Shown: positions 1 through 10,689 of the stretch, in pieces
How the letters are laid out: each line of letters begins with the position of its first letter
Position numbering within the stretch: position 1 is the stretch's first letter
From: Candidatus Acidiferrales bacterium
GTDB lineage: Bacteria; Acidobacteriota; Terriglobia; Acidiferrales; UBA7541
Direction of reading: 5' to 3'
Assembly (NCBI GenBank): GCA_030037355.1
Contig: JASHRL010000301.1
Coordinates: 1 to 45,776 of the forward strand
DNA: 45,776 bases
The notes under the pieces: generated by a model
Told to the model about the DNA's origin: nothing
Database searches by the model: none
What the model saw: the letters and a program-made list of their open reading frames with translations, nothing else
Translations under genes and position numbers: made by a program

Positions 1-50
1 CCGCAAAAGTTCACGCCGGCGGGTCAAAGCACGAGAAACCGCAAGACAAG

Positions 51-833
51 CTATGCGGAATTCCATTCCTTGCGGATCCGCGCGCGTTCCGTTTCGCTCA
101 GACTGAACCAAGACTCAGCGATGTCACGCACGCGCTCGAGCGAAGCTTGCATCTCGGCGTGCTTCTGTTCCATCACTTCGCGCGAAGCATCAGGCGCAAC
201 GTAAATCACTGGCGCGACAACCATCACGGCACGTGAGAAGAGATGCGGGACCTGAAAAAGATCCCAGGATTTTTCGAATGTCGTGGCGCGCTGAAGGCCG
301 ATGTGAAACATGAAAATCGGCTGGCCGGTCTTTCGCGCGAGCATGACGGGGCCGGGCTTGGCGATGTAGCGCGGGCCGCGCGGGCCATCAATCGTAAACG
401 CAACATCTTTTCCTTCTTCGAGGCGCTGCGCCATCACAACCAGGCCCTTCAGACCGCCGCGCGATGAGCTGCCCTGCGCCGTGCCGAAACCCAGACGCTC
501 GATAACCCGGCGCGTCCATTGGCCATCAAAGTTTGTGGTGTTCATGACGACGACGCCACGATTGCGCCACCACCAGATGGCCGAGAAAATCGAGCGATGC
601 CAGAATGTGCCAATCAACCGCTCGCCTCGGTCGTAAGCGCGCTGGGCGTGCTGCCAGCCGAGTACTTCGAAGCGCAGCGTGGGGCCGATGATACGCAGGG
701 CGAAATACACAACCCAGGCGATGACGGGAATTTGCATCTGACGCCAGCGGGACAGTTTTGGCAGACGAGTGTCGTAATGAAGGTTAACGGATTCCGGCTC
801 GCGCTCGAGGCCGGATGTGGCTGGCTCGCTCAT
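51..833 (-). CDS. lysophospholipid acyltransferase family protein (DUF374-like)
   Basis: 260-aa ORF; GTFWHRS..., DGPRGPRYIAKPGPVMLARKTGQPI motifs typical of the DUF374/LPLAT family. Confidence 0.8.
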   Translation of the reverse strand: MSEPATSGLEREPESVNLHYDTRLPKLSRWRQMQIPVIAWVVYFALRIIGPTLRFEVLGWQHAQRAYDRGERLIGTFWHRSIFSAIWWWRNRGVVVMNTTNFDGQWTRRVIERLGFGTAQGSSSRGGLKGLVVMAQRLEEGKDVAFTIDGPRGPRYIAKPGPVMLARKTGQPIFMFHIGLQRATTFEKSWDLFQVPHLFSRAVMVVAPVIYVAPDASREVMEQKHAEMQASLERVRDIAESWFSLSETERARIRKEWNSA

Positions 834-882
834 TCACGTATAGTATAGCAACCGTGCGCACGGCTGATTCACAGCTCGTGAA

Positions 883-1989
883 ATGCGGATGAAAAAGATA
901 AACGCGGCGACGTGCAAAGGCGGGATATTTGCGGCGGGGCTCGTTTTTTTTCTCTCGCTCACCGCTACGAATGCGCGCGCTCAAGACATGAGTGCGACGC
1001 AAGCGGTGACGCTCGGGCAAGTGACCGGGAGCGACGTCACTGTAACAGGGCCAGCAAGCGCGGCGGCAGAAACTGCCGAGAGTGGAGCGCCGGATGTGTA
1101 TTCAATTATCGATGGAAGTACGATTGTGGTGCATTCTGGGACCGCGCGGCTGGATTTCGCTGGTGGAGGCGAGGCCGATATTTGCGGCCCGGCGAAACTT
1201 ACCGTGCTAGCTTCGGGCGAAGCCCTCACAATAGCGCTCAGCTTCGGACGCGTGCACGTGAAGATTGATGCGCTGCGACCTATCACGGTCTACACACCGG
1301 CCATCCTGGCGACGCCGATCTCCATTCAAGAACAACCACGCGAGATGACGCTGGGTCTCGCGAATACGGGAGCGATGTGCGTGGCGGCGATGCACGGCGC
1401 CGTGCAGGTACAGCAGCAATTGAGCGGCGAGACGCTGATGATTCCTGAGCCGAGCGCCGTGCAGTTGGAAGACTCGCCATTTGGCGCCCGTCCGATGACG
1501 ACGGGATCATGCACATGCGATTACGAGCAGACGGTTGCGCAACGAGAGGCGACCTCGCCAATCACTGCGGCTCAGGGTCAGACGACAACAAGCTCGCCCG
1601 AGGCTTCTGCGCCATCAACACCAGTGAAAACGGCAACGCCAACGGCGGCAGAAACGCCTGCACCGTCCCCGAGCAAGACGGCACCACAACCGCCTTCTGC
1701 GAGGCGCGAAGTTGCCACGTACACAGCCACAAATCCGACTCTTAAGACGTCCTATATGCGGATCGGGGATGATGTGGAAAGTGGAACGGTCTCCGCAGTG
1801 CCGCTTAGTGTTGCGACACTCATGCTGGCGAAGGAAGTAAATGTCCAAGCGGGATGGACTTTTCAGGGAACAGTGATCGGCCCACCAACTGCCGTGAATC
1901 AAGCCACACAACCGCAGAGCGCAACACAACAAAACAAGCGGGGATTCTGGAGCCGGTTGCGATCATTTCTCTTTGGAAGCAAGAGTTGA
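883..1989 (+). CDS. FecR-like domain secreted/anchored protein
   Basis: N-terminal hydrophobic signal segment; beta-rich FecR-like region followed by a Pro/Thr-rich linker. Confidence 0.5.
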   Translation: MRMKKINAATCKGGIFAAGLVFFLSLTATNARAQDMSATQAVTLGQVTGSDVTVTGPASAAAETAESGAPDVYSIIDGSTIVVHSGTARLDFAGGGEADICGPAKLTVLASGEALTIALSFGRVHVKIDALRPITVYTPAILATPISIQEQPREMTLGLANTGAMCVAAMHGAVQVQQQLSGETLMIPEPSAVQLEDSPFGARPMTTGSCTCDYEQTVAQREATSPITAAQGQTTTSSPEASAPSTPVKTATPTAAETPAPSPSKTAPQPPSARREVATYTATNPTLKTSYMRIGDDVESGTVSAVPLSVATLMLAKEVNVQAGWTFQGTVIGPPTAVNQATQPQSATQQNKRGFWSRLRSFLFGSKS

Positions 1990-2038
1990 GAATGAGAGGC
2001 TCGCGGAGGGGAGGTTGATTGCGCAGCGCCGCGAGCAT

Positions 2039-3706
2039 CTACATACCCTCGTAGTTCGGGCCGCCTCCGCCCTCCGGAGGAATCCAGGTGATTATCTGAT
2101 AGGGATCGGCTATGTCACAGGTTTTGCAGTGCACGCAATTGGACGCGTTGATTTTCAGGCGCGGCTCGCCTTTGTCGAGAACCATTTCGTAAACTGCAGC
2201 GGGACAAAAATACTGGCAGGGGTTGCCGTACTCGCGAACGCAGCGATCCGAGCAAATCGCCGGATCGGAAACGACAAGATGGCAGGGCTGATCCTCCTCG
2301 TGACGCGTGCCGGAGTGATAGACATCCGTAAGCCGGTTGAATGTCAGCGTGCCGTCGCCTTTGAATCGCGTGGATTGATCGACGAGTTCGCGAGGACGGT
2401 CGAGTTTGCAATAATCCTCGTAGCCCGGCTGGCAATGCATCGGATCCATCAGCCCTCGCCCGCCGCTGATGAATTGCAAACCGGCATGAAAAAGGCCTTT
2501 CCACATGCCGCCATGAAAGCTCTGGTGGAAATTTCGAATGGGCCAGAGTTCATCTCGAATCCAGCTTGATTCCAACCTGCGCGAATAGGAGCTGAGCGCT
2601 TTTGCAGTTGTGTCGCCGGCGACGAGCGCGTCGTAAATTGTCTCCGCTGCGAGCATGCCGCTCTTGAGCGCGGTGTGGATGCCCTTGAGGCGCTGCGAAT
2701 TGAGCAGACTCGCGGAGTCGCCGATAATCAATCCACCGGCAAAATTATTTTCTGGGCGCGAATACCAGCCGCCATAGGGCACAGTCTTTGCGCCGTAGCG
2801 GACAAGCTTGCCGCCCTCGAGAATGCGGCGAACCCACGGGTGTGTCTTGAATCTCTGAAAGGCTTCATGTGGATCGAAGAGCGAGTCCGCATACTCGAGG
2901 CTGATGACCATGCCGAGGGAGACGCGATTGTCGCGCATGCCATAGGCCCATCCACCGCCATATTTGTGCGAATCGAGCGGCCAGCCGGCGGTGTGCGCGA
3001 CGAAACCCGTTTCGATGCGGCCCGGCTGCACATCCCACAATTCCTTGATGCCGATGCCGTAAATTTGTGGATTTACGCCCTCGAGATGAAAATGATTGAC
3101 GAGGTCTTTGGTGAGCGAGCCGCGCGGGCCCTCAGCGAGTACGGTGATTTTCGACCGCAGTTCGTAGCCCGGCGTGAAATTGTCCTTCGGCTTGCCGTTC
3201 TTGTCGACGCCCTTGTCTTCCGTGATTACGCCCGCAATTCCGTGGCCTTCATAAATCAGGGAAACCCCGGCGAATTGTGTGAAGATGTTTATGCCGGCTT
3301 TCTCAACGAGCCCGCCAAGCCATTTGACCAGACGATTGAGAGAGACCACATAGTTCCCGTAATTCTTAAAGGGAGGTGGCGTGATGGGCAATTTCCATTG
3401 GCGATTTTGGGTCAGGAAATAAACGGCGTCGCCAGTGACTGGAGTGTCGAGCGGCGCGGATTTTTCGAAGTCGGGGACGAGTTCGCGAAGTGCGCGTGGG
3501 TCCATAATGGCGCCGGAAAGCTGGTGTGCCCCGAGCTCGCGCGCTTTCTCAAGGACATAAACATTTTCAGGCGAGAGCCTTGGCGTATGTCCGGCGGCGT
3601 TGTGCTGTTCGATCAGGCGCGAGAGGTGAAGAGCGCAGGCAAGCCCAGCAGGGCCGGCGCCGACGATAAGGACGTCGGCTTCGAGCGTTTCGCGTTCGAC
3701 GGGCAT
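2039..3706 (-). CDS. electron transfer flavoprotein-ubiquinone oxidoreductase
   Basis: N-terminal FAD motif DVLIVGAGPAGLACALHLSR; C-terminal ferredoxin-like CVHCKTCDIADPYQIITWIPPEGGGGPNY typical of ETF-QO; next to etfA/etfB. Confidence 0.93.
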   Translation of the reverse strand: MPVERETLEADVLIVGAGPAGLACALHLSRLIEQHNAAGHTPRLSPENVYVLEKARELGAHQLSGAIMDPRALRELVPDFEKSAPLDTPVTGDAVYFLTQNRQWKLPITPPPFKNYGNYVVSLNRLVKWLGGLVEKAGINIFTQFAGVSLIYEGHGIAGVITEDKGVDKNGKPKDNFTPGYELRSKITVLAEGPRGSLTKDLVNHFHLEGVNPQIYGIGIKELWDVQPGRIETGFVAHTAGWPLDSHKYGGGWAYGMRDNRVSLGMVISLEYADSLFDPHEAFQRFKTHPWVRRILEGGKLVRYGAKTVPYGGWYSRPENNFAGGLIIGDSASLLNSQRLKGIHTALKSGMLAAETIYDALVAGDTTAKALSSYSRRLESSWIRDELWPIRNFHQSFHGGMWKGLFHAGLQFISGGRGLMDPMHCQPGYEDYCKLDRPRELVDQSTRFKGDGTLTFNRLTDVYHSGTRHEEDQPCHLVVSDPAICSDRCVREYGNPCQYFCPAAVYEMVLDKGEPRLKINASNCVHCKTCDIADPYQIITWIPPEGGGGPNYEGM

Positions 3707-3826
3707 GAGCGGCTATTGTAACAGAAGAGGAGTGGCGGTCTTTTCTGCTGCGATGGAAAGACTGTAAGAAATTAAATGTGAGCATCCCGGAATACAGAAA
3801 AAGGACGAATCGCGGGCTGCAGGAGG

Positions 3827-4816
3827 CTAGCTGGACTTCGTTTTTTCGACCTCTTCTGTTAGAGCAGGAACGATTTCGAAGAGATCGGCAACGACGCCGT
3901 AATCAGCGATTTCAAAAATCGGAGCGTTCTGATCTTTGTTAATCGCAGCGATGCAGCGGGAGCCCTTCATCCCAACGACGTGCTGAATCGCGCCGCTGAT
4001 ACCAAGAGCGAGATAAAGCTTGGGCGAAACGGTCTGCCCGGAACTACCGATTTGCCGCTCCATAGGCAGCCAGCCTTCGTCGCAAATCGGACGAGAAGCG
4101 GAAAGTTCCGCGCCAAGGGCTTTGGCGAGCTTTTCAGCTAAGGGAATGTTTTCGGGAGCTTTGATTCCTCGGCCGATGGAAACCAGAATCGGGGCCTGCG
4201 TCAAATCCACGGCCTGCTTCGCCTCGCGGAAAAGTTCGAGCGGCTTGGTGCGAATCTGCTCGAGCTTTAATTCGACGCTGACCGGCCTAATCGCCACTTT
4301 GCCGTCTTCTTTCCTGCTGGCGAGATCCGCGCGAAATGCGCCGGATTGAAAAGAGACGAACCACGGAGCGGCGCCCTGAAAAACAACGTCGGCGGCAGTG
4401 CGACCCTGAAACATCTGGCGCACGAAAGTGAGCTTGTTGTTCTCGTAGCGATAGCCGACGCAGTCGCCGATCATGCCCTTGCCCAGCGACGCGGCGAGTT
4501 TCGGAGCGAAATCGCGAACCTGATATGTGTGCGGGAAAAGGACAAGGTCAGGTTTCGCTTGCTCGATCACTTGCTTGAGCGCGATGGAGTATGCGTCAGG
4601 AGTGTATTTATCGAGGAGGGCATCTTCGACGAGGAGAACTTCACCGAGTTTGAACTCAGCCAGTTCATCTGCGAGACCAGCGATTCCCTGGCCAATTACA
4701 ACGCCCGAGAGTGACCCGCTCGTCTGCGAGGCGATTTGCTGCGCCGCAGCAAGCGTCTCAAAACTGATCTTGTTCCATTTGCCTTCGCGCTGCTCGGTAA
4801 TCAGAAGAATTTTCAC
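3827..4816 (-). CDS. etfA: electron transfer flavoprotein alpha subunit
   Basis: 329 aa; C-terminal FAD-binding signature LYLALGISGAIQHVVGMKGSRCIAAINKDQNAPIFEIADYGVVADLFEIVPAL. Confidence 0.95.
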   Translation of the reverse strand: MKILLITEQREGKWNKISFETLAAAQQIASQTSGSLSGVVIGQGIAGLADELAEFKLGEVLLVEDALLDKYTPDAYSIALKQVIEQAKPDLVLFPHTYQVRDFAPKLAASLGKGMIGDCVGYRYENNKLTFVRQMFQGRTAADVVFQGAAPWFVSFQSGAFRADLASRKEDGKVAIRPVSVELKLEQIRTKPLELFREAKQAVDLTQAPILVSIGRGIKAPENIPLAEKLAKALGAELSASRPICDEGWLPMERQIGSSGQTVSPKLYLALGISGAIQHVVGMKGSRCIAAINKDQNAPIFEIADYGVVADLFEIVPALTEEVEKTKSS

Positions 4817-4856
4817 TTTGTCTCCAATATCAACTGTGCAGAACCTTGGTACAGAG

Positions 4857-5513
4857 CTACCTCGCGTCCGCGTCTGACTCGAGATACTGAACTCTTCCGC
4901 TCAACTTCCAGTCTTTTGACTCGTCTAAACGAACAAGAAAATAGTTTCCAGTCCACGGAACGCGCTCGGTGTTTGATGCGAAGACAACAAACACGATAGC
5001 CTCTGTTCTTTTCGAATTGAAACCCACTCGCGAAAAGAAAAATGTACCACCATGCGAATCTTGTTTTTTGATATCGCTACGCGAAATATCTTCGCCAACG
5101 ACATCATGCTTTAACAAAGTGTTGAAATGATCTTGTAGCTTGGTGCTCTTCGCATTCACCCTTTCAAAGTCATCCCACGTTTCCTGTTCCATTTTCGGCC
5201 AGCTCTGTCGAAGCATCTGGTTGATCGTTTTCGGCGTGTCGGGCGGCATTATCATTCCGCCGCATCCATTGAAGTAGATGGGATTCCCGGAGTCCATACC
5301 GCACTTGAAATTCAATGTCTTGTCATAAATCGCAGCTGGAGCGTCCTGGGGGAGGTGAACAACGTTCAGCACAGCATCATAAACATTGTAATCCGTTGCC
5401 GTGACGTCGTCAGTGTCGGCAGCTGCAAGAGGAGATGGTAATGTTGCGACGATGATGATGAATAGGGTCAGCGTGCTACATATCGCTACCAGTTGCGTTG
5501 GATTTCGCCTCAT
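4857..5513 (-). CDS. hypothetical secreted protein between etfB and etfA
   Basis: 218 aa with N-terminal signal-like segment; start overlaps the etfB stop by 1 nt. Confidence 0.65.
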   Translation of the reverse strand: MRRNPTQLVAICSTLTLFIIIVATLPSPLAAADTDDVTATDYNVYDAVLNVVHLPQDAPAAIYDKTLNFKCGMDSGNPIYFNGCGGMIMPPDTPKTINQMLRQSWPKMEQETWDDFERVNAKSTKLQDHFNTLLKHDVVGEDISRSDIKKQDSHGGTFFFSRVGFNSKRTEAIVFVVFASNTERVPWTGNYFLVRLDESKDWKLSGRVQYLESDADAR

Positions 5514-6283
5514 CAGAGCACTCGCGCTTCGTGCTGCAACTTTTCCACGAGCTTTGCGGCGATCTCCTTGGGCGATCCGGTGATGAATTCCGTCTTCTTC
5601 GTTTTCTGCGGCAGGTAAATGCGCTCGACGCGCTGCGTAAGTTCGCTCGAGACACCGAGCGAATCGCGCGCAATTGTCGCGATCTCTTTTTTCTTGGCGG
5701 CCATAATGCCTTTGAGGGTGGCGTAGCGAGGCTTATTGATGCCGGATTGAATCGTCAGAACAGCGGGAAGCGGCAGCTCAACCCACTGAAACCAGCCGGC
5801 CTCGAGTTCGCGCTTCAAGCGCAGATGTTCTCCCTGCACTTCGATCGACATGATGATGGTCGCATGCGGCAGGCCGAGCAATTCCGCAAGCAGCACACCC
5901 GTCTGGCCAAAGCCGTGGTCATCACTCTGGAGGCCCGTGAGGATCACATCGAATCGTTCTTTCTGGATTGCCGCGGCAAGCGAGCGCGCCGAGGCCAGTG
6001 GATCGAGCGCAAAAAATTTGTCGTCTGCGACATGAATGCCGCGGTCCGCGCCCTTTGCCAGCGCCTCCTTGATCGTTTGCTTCACACGCTCCGGCCCCAT
6101 CGAAATGGCGACGACTTCGCCGCTGTGCTTTTCCTTCAGCCGCAGTGCTTCTTCGAGCGCGAAGCTGTCCGGCTCATTTGTTTCAAAACTGATGTCCGTT
6201 TCGCGGATCCACGATCCGCTTGCGTCGATAACTAGCGGCGCGTCCTTCGCCGGAACCTGCTTCACGCAAACGGCGATCTTCAC
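5513..6283 (-). CDS. etfB: electron transfer flavoprotein beta subunit
   Basis: MKIAVCVKQVPAKDAPL...; GLQSDDHGFGQTGVLLAELLGLPHAT motif. Confidence 0.95.
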   Translation of the reverse strand: MKIAVCVKQVPAKDAPLVIDASGSWIRETDISFETNEPDSFALEEALRLKEKHSGEVVAISMGPERVKQTIKEALAKGADRGIHVADDKFFALDPLASARSLAAAIQKERFDVILTGLQSDDHGFGQTGVLLAELLGLPHATIIMSIEVQGEHLRLKRELEAGWFQWVELPLPAVLTIQSGINKPRYATLKGIMAAKKKEIATIARDSLGVSSELTQRVERIYLPQKTKKTEFITGSPKEIAAKLVEKLQHEARVL

Positions 6284-7524
6284 TGCCCCTCCCAGGTCTT
6301 GAAAACGAGCGAGGCGTTGGTGCCGCCAAAACCGAAGGAATTTGAAAGCGCATACCGCATATTCACTTTGCGCGCCTGGTTCGGAACATAGTCGAGGTCA
6401 CATGCCGGATCGGGGTTTTCATAATTGATTGTGGGCGGCAAGATTTGATCGCGCAATGCGAGTACGCAGATGCCCGCTTCGATTCCACCAGCTCCGCCCA
6501 GCACGTGTCCGGTCATCGATTTCGTCGAACTGACCGGAATTTTCTTCGCGTCTTCACCAAACGTGCGCTTGATGGCCAGCGTTTCGAGCGCGTCCCCGAT
6601 GGGCGTGGAAGTGCCGTGTGCGTTCACGTACCCGACTTCGCTCGGAGCAATTCCAGCATCTTTCAGCGAAGCGCGCATCACGCGATAGGCCCCATCGCCA
6701 TCTTCGGAAGGCTGCGTCATGTGATACGCATCTGCAGACATACCATAGCCCACGATTTCGGCCAGGATCTTCGCGCCGCGCTGCTGTGCATGGTCCAACG
6801 ATTCCAGAATCAGCATGCCCGATCCTTCGCCGATCACGAAGCCGTCGCGCTGGGCGTCAAACGGGCGGCTTGCGCGCTCCGGCTCGTTGTTGCGCGTGGA
6901 GAGGGCCTTCATTGCTGCGAATCCACCGACGCCCATCGGCGTGATGGCCGCTTCGGAACCGCCAGCGATCATCACTTCCGCGTCGCCACGCTCGATGATC
7001 TTGAAAGCGTCGCCAATCGCATGGGCCGAAGCAGAGCACGCCGTCGCGGTGGCTGAGTTCGGGCCCTTCGCGCCCAGCCGAATAGAGACTTGTCCGGAAG
7101 CCAAATTGATAATCGCGGACGGAATGAAAAAAGGGGAGATCCTGCCTGGGCCGCCTTGAATCAGCTTGCTGTGCTCGCGTTCGATGACGTCGAATCCGCC
7201 GATTCCCGAGGCGATGTATACGCCGGTCGAGGTCCCGTTTTGCTCATTGATTTCCAGTCCTGCCATCTTCACGGCGAAATCCGTTGCCGCGATTGCGATC
7301 TGGATGAAGCGGGCCATCTTTTTGATTTCTTTTTTTTCGATCCACTGCAGAGGATCAAAACCCTTTACTTCACCCGCGAACGTGCAGTCGAATCCTGTGA
7401 CGTCGAATTGGGTGATCGGCGCGATGCCGCTTTTGCCCGCAATCAGGTTTTTCCAGACTTCCTCTGTCCCAATGCCGCAGGCGCAGACCAGTCCGACTCC
7501 CGTAACGACAACTCGGCGATTCAA
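6280..7524 (-). CDS. fabF: beta-ketoacyl-ACP synthase II
   Basis: MNRRVVVTGVGLVCACGIGTEEVWKNL; TACSASAHAIGDA active-site region; VNAHGTSTPIGD. Confidence 0.96.
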   Translation of the reverse strand: MNRRVVVTGVGLVCACGIGTEEVWKNLIAGKSGIAPITQFDVTGFDCTFAGEVKGFDPLQWIEKKEIKKMARFIQIAIAATDFAVKMAGLEINEQNGTSTGVYIASGIGGFDVIEREHSKLIQGGPGRISPFFIPSAIINLASGQVSIRLGAKGPNSATATACSASAHAIGDAFKIIERGDAEVMIAGGSEAAITPMGVGGFAAMKALSTRNNEPERASRPFDAQRDGFVIGEGSGMLILESLDHAQQRGAKILAEIVGYGMSADAYHMTQPSEDGDGAYRVMRASLKDAGIAPSEVGYVNAHGTSTPIGDALETLAIKRTFGEDAKKIPVSSTKSMTGHVLGGAGGIEAGICVLALRDQILPPTINYENPDPACDLDYVPNQARKVNMRYALSNSFGFGGTNASLVFKTWEGQ

Positions 7525-7564
7525 TGCGGAGTTTTCTCCTCGTGGGATTTCTGAGGCCGACGAA

Positions 7565-7810
7565 TTACTTCTTCGCCTGGGCGTGTTTGTCGATGTAGGC
7601 GATGGCGTCTTTCACCGTGGCGATCTTTTCCGCGTCCTCATCGGGGATTTCAATGCCGAACGCCTCTTCAAATGCCATCACCAGCTCAACGATGTCGAGC
7701 GAATCAGCGCCCAGGTCGTCCACAAAGGAAGCCGTTGGCGTCACTTCGCCCTCATCCACACCCAGCTGCTCGACGATAATCTGCTTCACGCGTTCTTCAA
7801 CGCTGGCCAT
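7565..7810 (-). CDS. acpP: acyl carrier protein
   Basis: 81 aa; [33 protein letters not shown] phosphopantetheine motif. Confidence 0.98.
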   Translation of the reverse strand: MASVEERVKQIIVEQLGVDEGEVTPTASFVDDLGADSLDIVELVMAFEEAFGIEIPDEDAEKIATVKDAIAYIDKHAQAKK

Positions 7811-8054
7811 TCTCTCTCTTCCTCCGGTTTCGGCGTTCGGTGAATCTCCTGCGAACTACTGCGCGGCTGCCCCGACTCTTACTCCAGGTTCATTCTATGC
7901 GGGCTGCGAAATCAGGTCAACCAAAGAGAGCCAAAGATGCCCGACCGGGACGAGCCGCACGAGACATCCTTATCTGGCCGCGTTTTGAGCCCACATTTCT
8001 TACCGCCACTCGGCCCCGCGCGTCAATCCTCAGACGACGACTCTTGCTCGCAAA

Positions 8055-8801
8055 TCACGCTGCGGTAAGCAGAATTGGCTCGCTATCGGTGATGACGAGC
8101 GTATGCTCGTAATGGGCGGAAAGGCCTCCATCCACGGTCTTCACCGTCCAACCGTCCCCGCCGTCCACCGGTTTGCCCGAGCCCATAGCAATGATCGGCT
8201 CGACGGTGATGACCAAACCCTTGGTCAGAAGCTGACGCGCCGAGGGATCATCAAAATTGGGTACCGTGGGCGTCTCGTGAATCGTCCGGCCGATGCCGTG
8301 GCCGCCGAGCTCACGAATAACGCGAAAGCCGCTATCGCGTACCTCGTGTTCGATCGCGCGGCCAATTTCGTTGACGCGGCAATTTGCGCGGGCGAATTGC
8401 ATCGCCTTCCCAAAAGCGCGTTCCGCGCAGGCCGCGAGGCGGCGGGCATCTTCCGAAACGGGCTCGACGGGAACGGTCAAAGCGGCGTCGGCCATATAGC
8501 CGTTCTTCTCAAAGGTCACGTCCAGTTTCACCAGGTCACCGGCGTGGATCGTTCGCGAATACGAAGGAATACCGTGCACCGCCTCATCATTGAGGCTAAT
8601 CAGCACATCTCCCGGAAAGCCGTAAACCATGCGCGGCGCTGAACTCGCTCCATTTTCGCGCATCACTTTGCCACCAATTTCAGCGAGCTTGCCGGTGGTG
8701 ATTCCTGCCCGCACGCGGTGCGCCATGGCCGTGAGCGCGAGGCGCACGATGCGTCCAACTTCCTTCAAGGCCAGCAAATCGTTCTGATTCTCGATCGACA
8801 T
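8055..8801 (-). CDS. map: type I methionyl aminopeptidase
   Basis: NDEAVHGIP, KLDVTFEKNGYMADAALTVPV, GGHGIGRTIHETPTVPNF, FTVEPI-type motifs. Confidence 0.95.
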   Translation of the reverse strand: MSIENQNDLLALKEVGRIVRLALTAMAHRVRAGITTGKLAEIGGKVMRENGASSAPRMVYGFPGDVLISLNDEAVHGIPSYSRTIHAGDLVKLDVTFEKNGYMADAALTVPVEPVSEDARRLAACAERAFGKAMQFARANCRVNEIGRAIEHEVRDSGFRVIRELGGHGIGRTIHETPTVPNFDDPSARQLLTKGLVITVEPIIAMGSGKPVDGGDGWTVKTVDGGLSAHYEHTLVITDSEPILLTAA

Positions 8802-8861
8802 TCACTTTCCTTGCGCAGCGATTATGAAATCGTGGGGCTCACGAATCGAATGCCGCTGGAA

Positions 8862-9608
8862 CTAGCCCATGTGCATGCCGCCGTTGACATCGAGCACATG
8901 TCCGGTGATGTATCCTGCCTCTTCGCTAGCGAGAAAGACAATCGCGGCGGCAACATCGTTTTCGGAGCCGAAACGCCCCAGCGGAATGCGGGATTTCATT
9001 TCTTCCTTCACTTTGTCGGGCAGCGGATCCGTCATGGGCGTGGCGATGAAGCCGGGCGCGACGGCGTTGACGGTGATATTTCGCGAAGCCATTTCCGTCG
9101 CAATGGCGCGTGTCAGGCCAATCAGACCCGCTTTTGCCGCGACATAGTTTGCCTGGCCGGCGTTCCCCGTCTCTGCGACAACGGAGGTGACGTTGATGAT
9201 GCGTCCCCAGCGCTGTTTCATCATCACGGAAAGAGCCTGCTGTGTGCAAAGATGCGCGGCGGTCAGATTCGTGCGCAGGACGGTTTCCCAATCTTCGAGC
9301 TTCATGCGCAGGGCAAGACCGTCGCGCGTAATCGCCGCGTTGTTGACGAGAATGTCGAGCCGGCCAAACTTTGCCAAAGCCTGCTGGAAGCCCGACTTGA
9401 TTTGTTCCGGTTCGGCTACGTCCATTTTCACGGCGAGTGCTTCGCCACCTACAGCTTCAATTTGCTTCACAACTTCGACCAGGTTTTGTTCGTTGCGCGC
9501 CGCAGCAGCAACGCGTGCGCCAGCGGCCGCCAGGGCGATTGCCGTCCCTCGGCCGATTCCCTGGGACGCGCCCGTAACCAATGCAACTTTGCCTTGAAGT
9601 GAAAGCAT
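8862..9608 (-). CDS. fabG: 3-oxoacyl-ACP reductase
   Basis: MLSLQGKVALVTGASQGIGRG; NNAAITRDGL; YVAAKAGLIGLTRAIATE; start placed at internal ATG 9608. Confidence 0.95.
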   Translation of the reverse strand: MLSLQGKVALVTGASQGIGRGTAIALAAAGARVAAAARNEQNLVEVVKQIEAVGGEALAVKMDVAEPEQIKSGFQQALAKFGRLDILVNNAAITRDGLALRMKLEDWETVLRTNLTAAHLCTQQALSVMMKQRWGRIINVTSVVAETGNAGQANYVAAKAGLIGLTRAIATEMASRNITVNAVAPGFIATPMTDPLPDKVKEEMKSRIPLGRFGSENDVAAAIVFLASEEAGYITGHVLDVNGGMHMG

Positions 9609-9636
9609 TGTAGTCTTCAATTCCTCTTGGATGAAA

Positions 9637-10596
9637 TCACGCTTCGGCCGTCTCAGAACGCGCTTGCGCGATTTTCTCGATCGTGGATTGCAAGCTCGTT
9701 GAATCTTCGACATTTAGGCAACGCACGGAGCGGTCAATCTGACGGAGCAAGCCACTCAGGACGCGCCCGGGGCCGACCTCAACGAAAATGCGCACGTCTT
9801 GTGCAATCATCTCGCGAATGGAATCTTCCCAGCGCACCGGCGCACACACTTGGCGAATGAGCGCGGCGCGGGCCTCGTCGCCTTGGGTAATCGCCTCGGC
9901 GTCCACATTGGTAATCAGAGGAAAACGCAAATTGCTGAACTTCGCTGCCAGCAGGTCCGCTTCCAGACGCTTCTCGACAGGCTTCATCAACTCGCAGTGG
10001 AAGGGAGCAGACACAGCCAGGACGACGGCGCGCTTCGCTCCACTCTGCGAGGCTATCTCGACGGCGCGCTTTACAGCGGCGGCGTGTCCGGAGATGACCG
10101 TCTGCTCGGGCGAATTCAAATTTGCAGGGATGACGACCTCGTTGCCGGCAGCTTTCTTGCAGATGTCGGCAACTTCCGCCGGGGCAAGTCCGAGGACTGC
10201 GGCCATTGCACCGTCGCCGTGCGCGACAGCTTCCTGCATGTATTGCCCGCGGTTGCGGACGAGCTTGATGGCAGTGGAAAACTCGAGGCTCCCCGCGGCA
10301 ACGAGCGCTGAATACTCGCCCAGACTGTGGCCCGCGACGTAATCGGGAACAACGCCATTCTCTTCCAACACGTGTTCAGCAGCGACCGATACCGTGAGGA
10401 TCGCCGGCTGCGTGTTTTCGGTGAGCTTCAGTTCGTCTTCCGTGCCCTCAAAACACAGATGGGACACGGAAAAGCCCAGAGCGACGTCGGCGGACTCGAA
10501 AATGCGGCGCGCCGCGGGAAATTTCTCCGCAAGATCGCGCCCCATGCCGGAATATTGGGACGCTTGGCCTGGAAATAAGAATGCGAGCTTGCTCAT
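9637..10596 (-). CDS. fabD: malonyl CoA-ACP transacylase
   Basis: MSKLAFLFPGQASQYSGMGRDL; GHSLGEYSALVAAG. Confidence 0.96.
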   Translation of the reverse strand: MSKLAFLFPGQASQYSGMGRDLAEKFPAARRIFESADVALGFSVSHLCFEGTEDELKLTENTQPAILTVSVAAEHVLEENGVVPDYVAGHSLGEYSALVAAGSLEFSTAIKLVRNRGQYMQEAVAHGDGAMAAVLGLAPAEVADICKKAAGNEVVIPANLNSPEQTVISGHAAAVKRAVEIASQSGAKRAVVLAVSAPFHCELMKPVEKRLEADLLAAKFSNLRFPLITNVDAEAITQGDEARAALIRQVCAPVRWEDSIREMIAQDVRIFVEVGPGRVLSGLLRQIDRSVRCLNVEDSTSLQSTIEKIAQARSETAEA

Positions 10597-10689
10597 GCGC
10601 AGTTCCGTTCTCGATGCATCTCGGCCGCAAAGCCGATTGCGGTTCTAACTCTCTTTGGGAGGAAAGTCCAGCGCGTCGCCGTCTGAGAT

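Noticed and set aside
2675-3721. 348-aa plus-strand ORF
   Set aside because: Antisense to the strongly supported ETF-QO gene; shadow ORF of GC-rich coding DNA.
8718-9602. 294-aa plus-strand ORF
   Set aside because: Antisense to fabG and the map start; no domain recognised.
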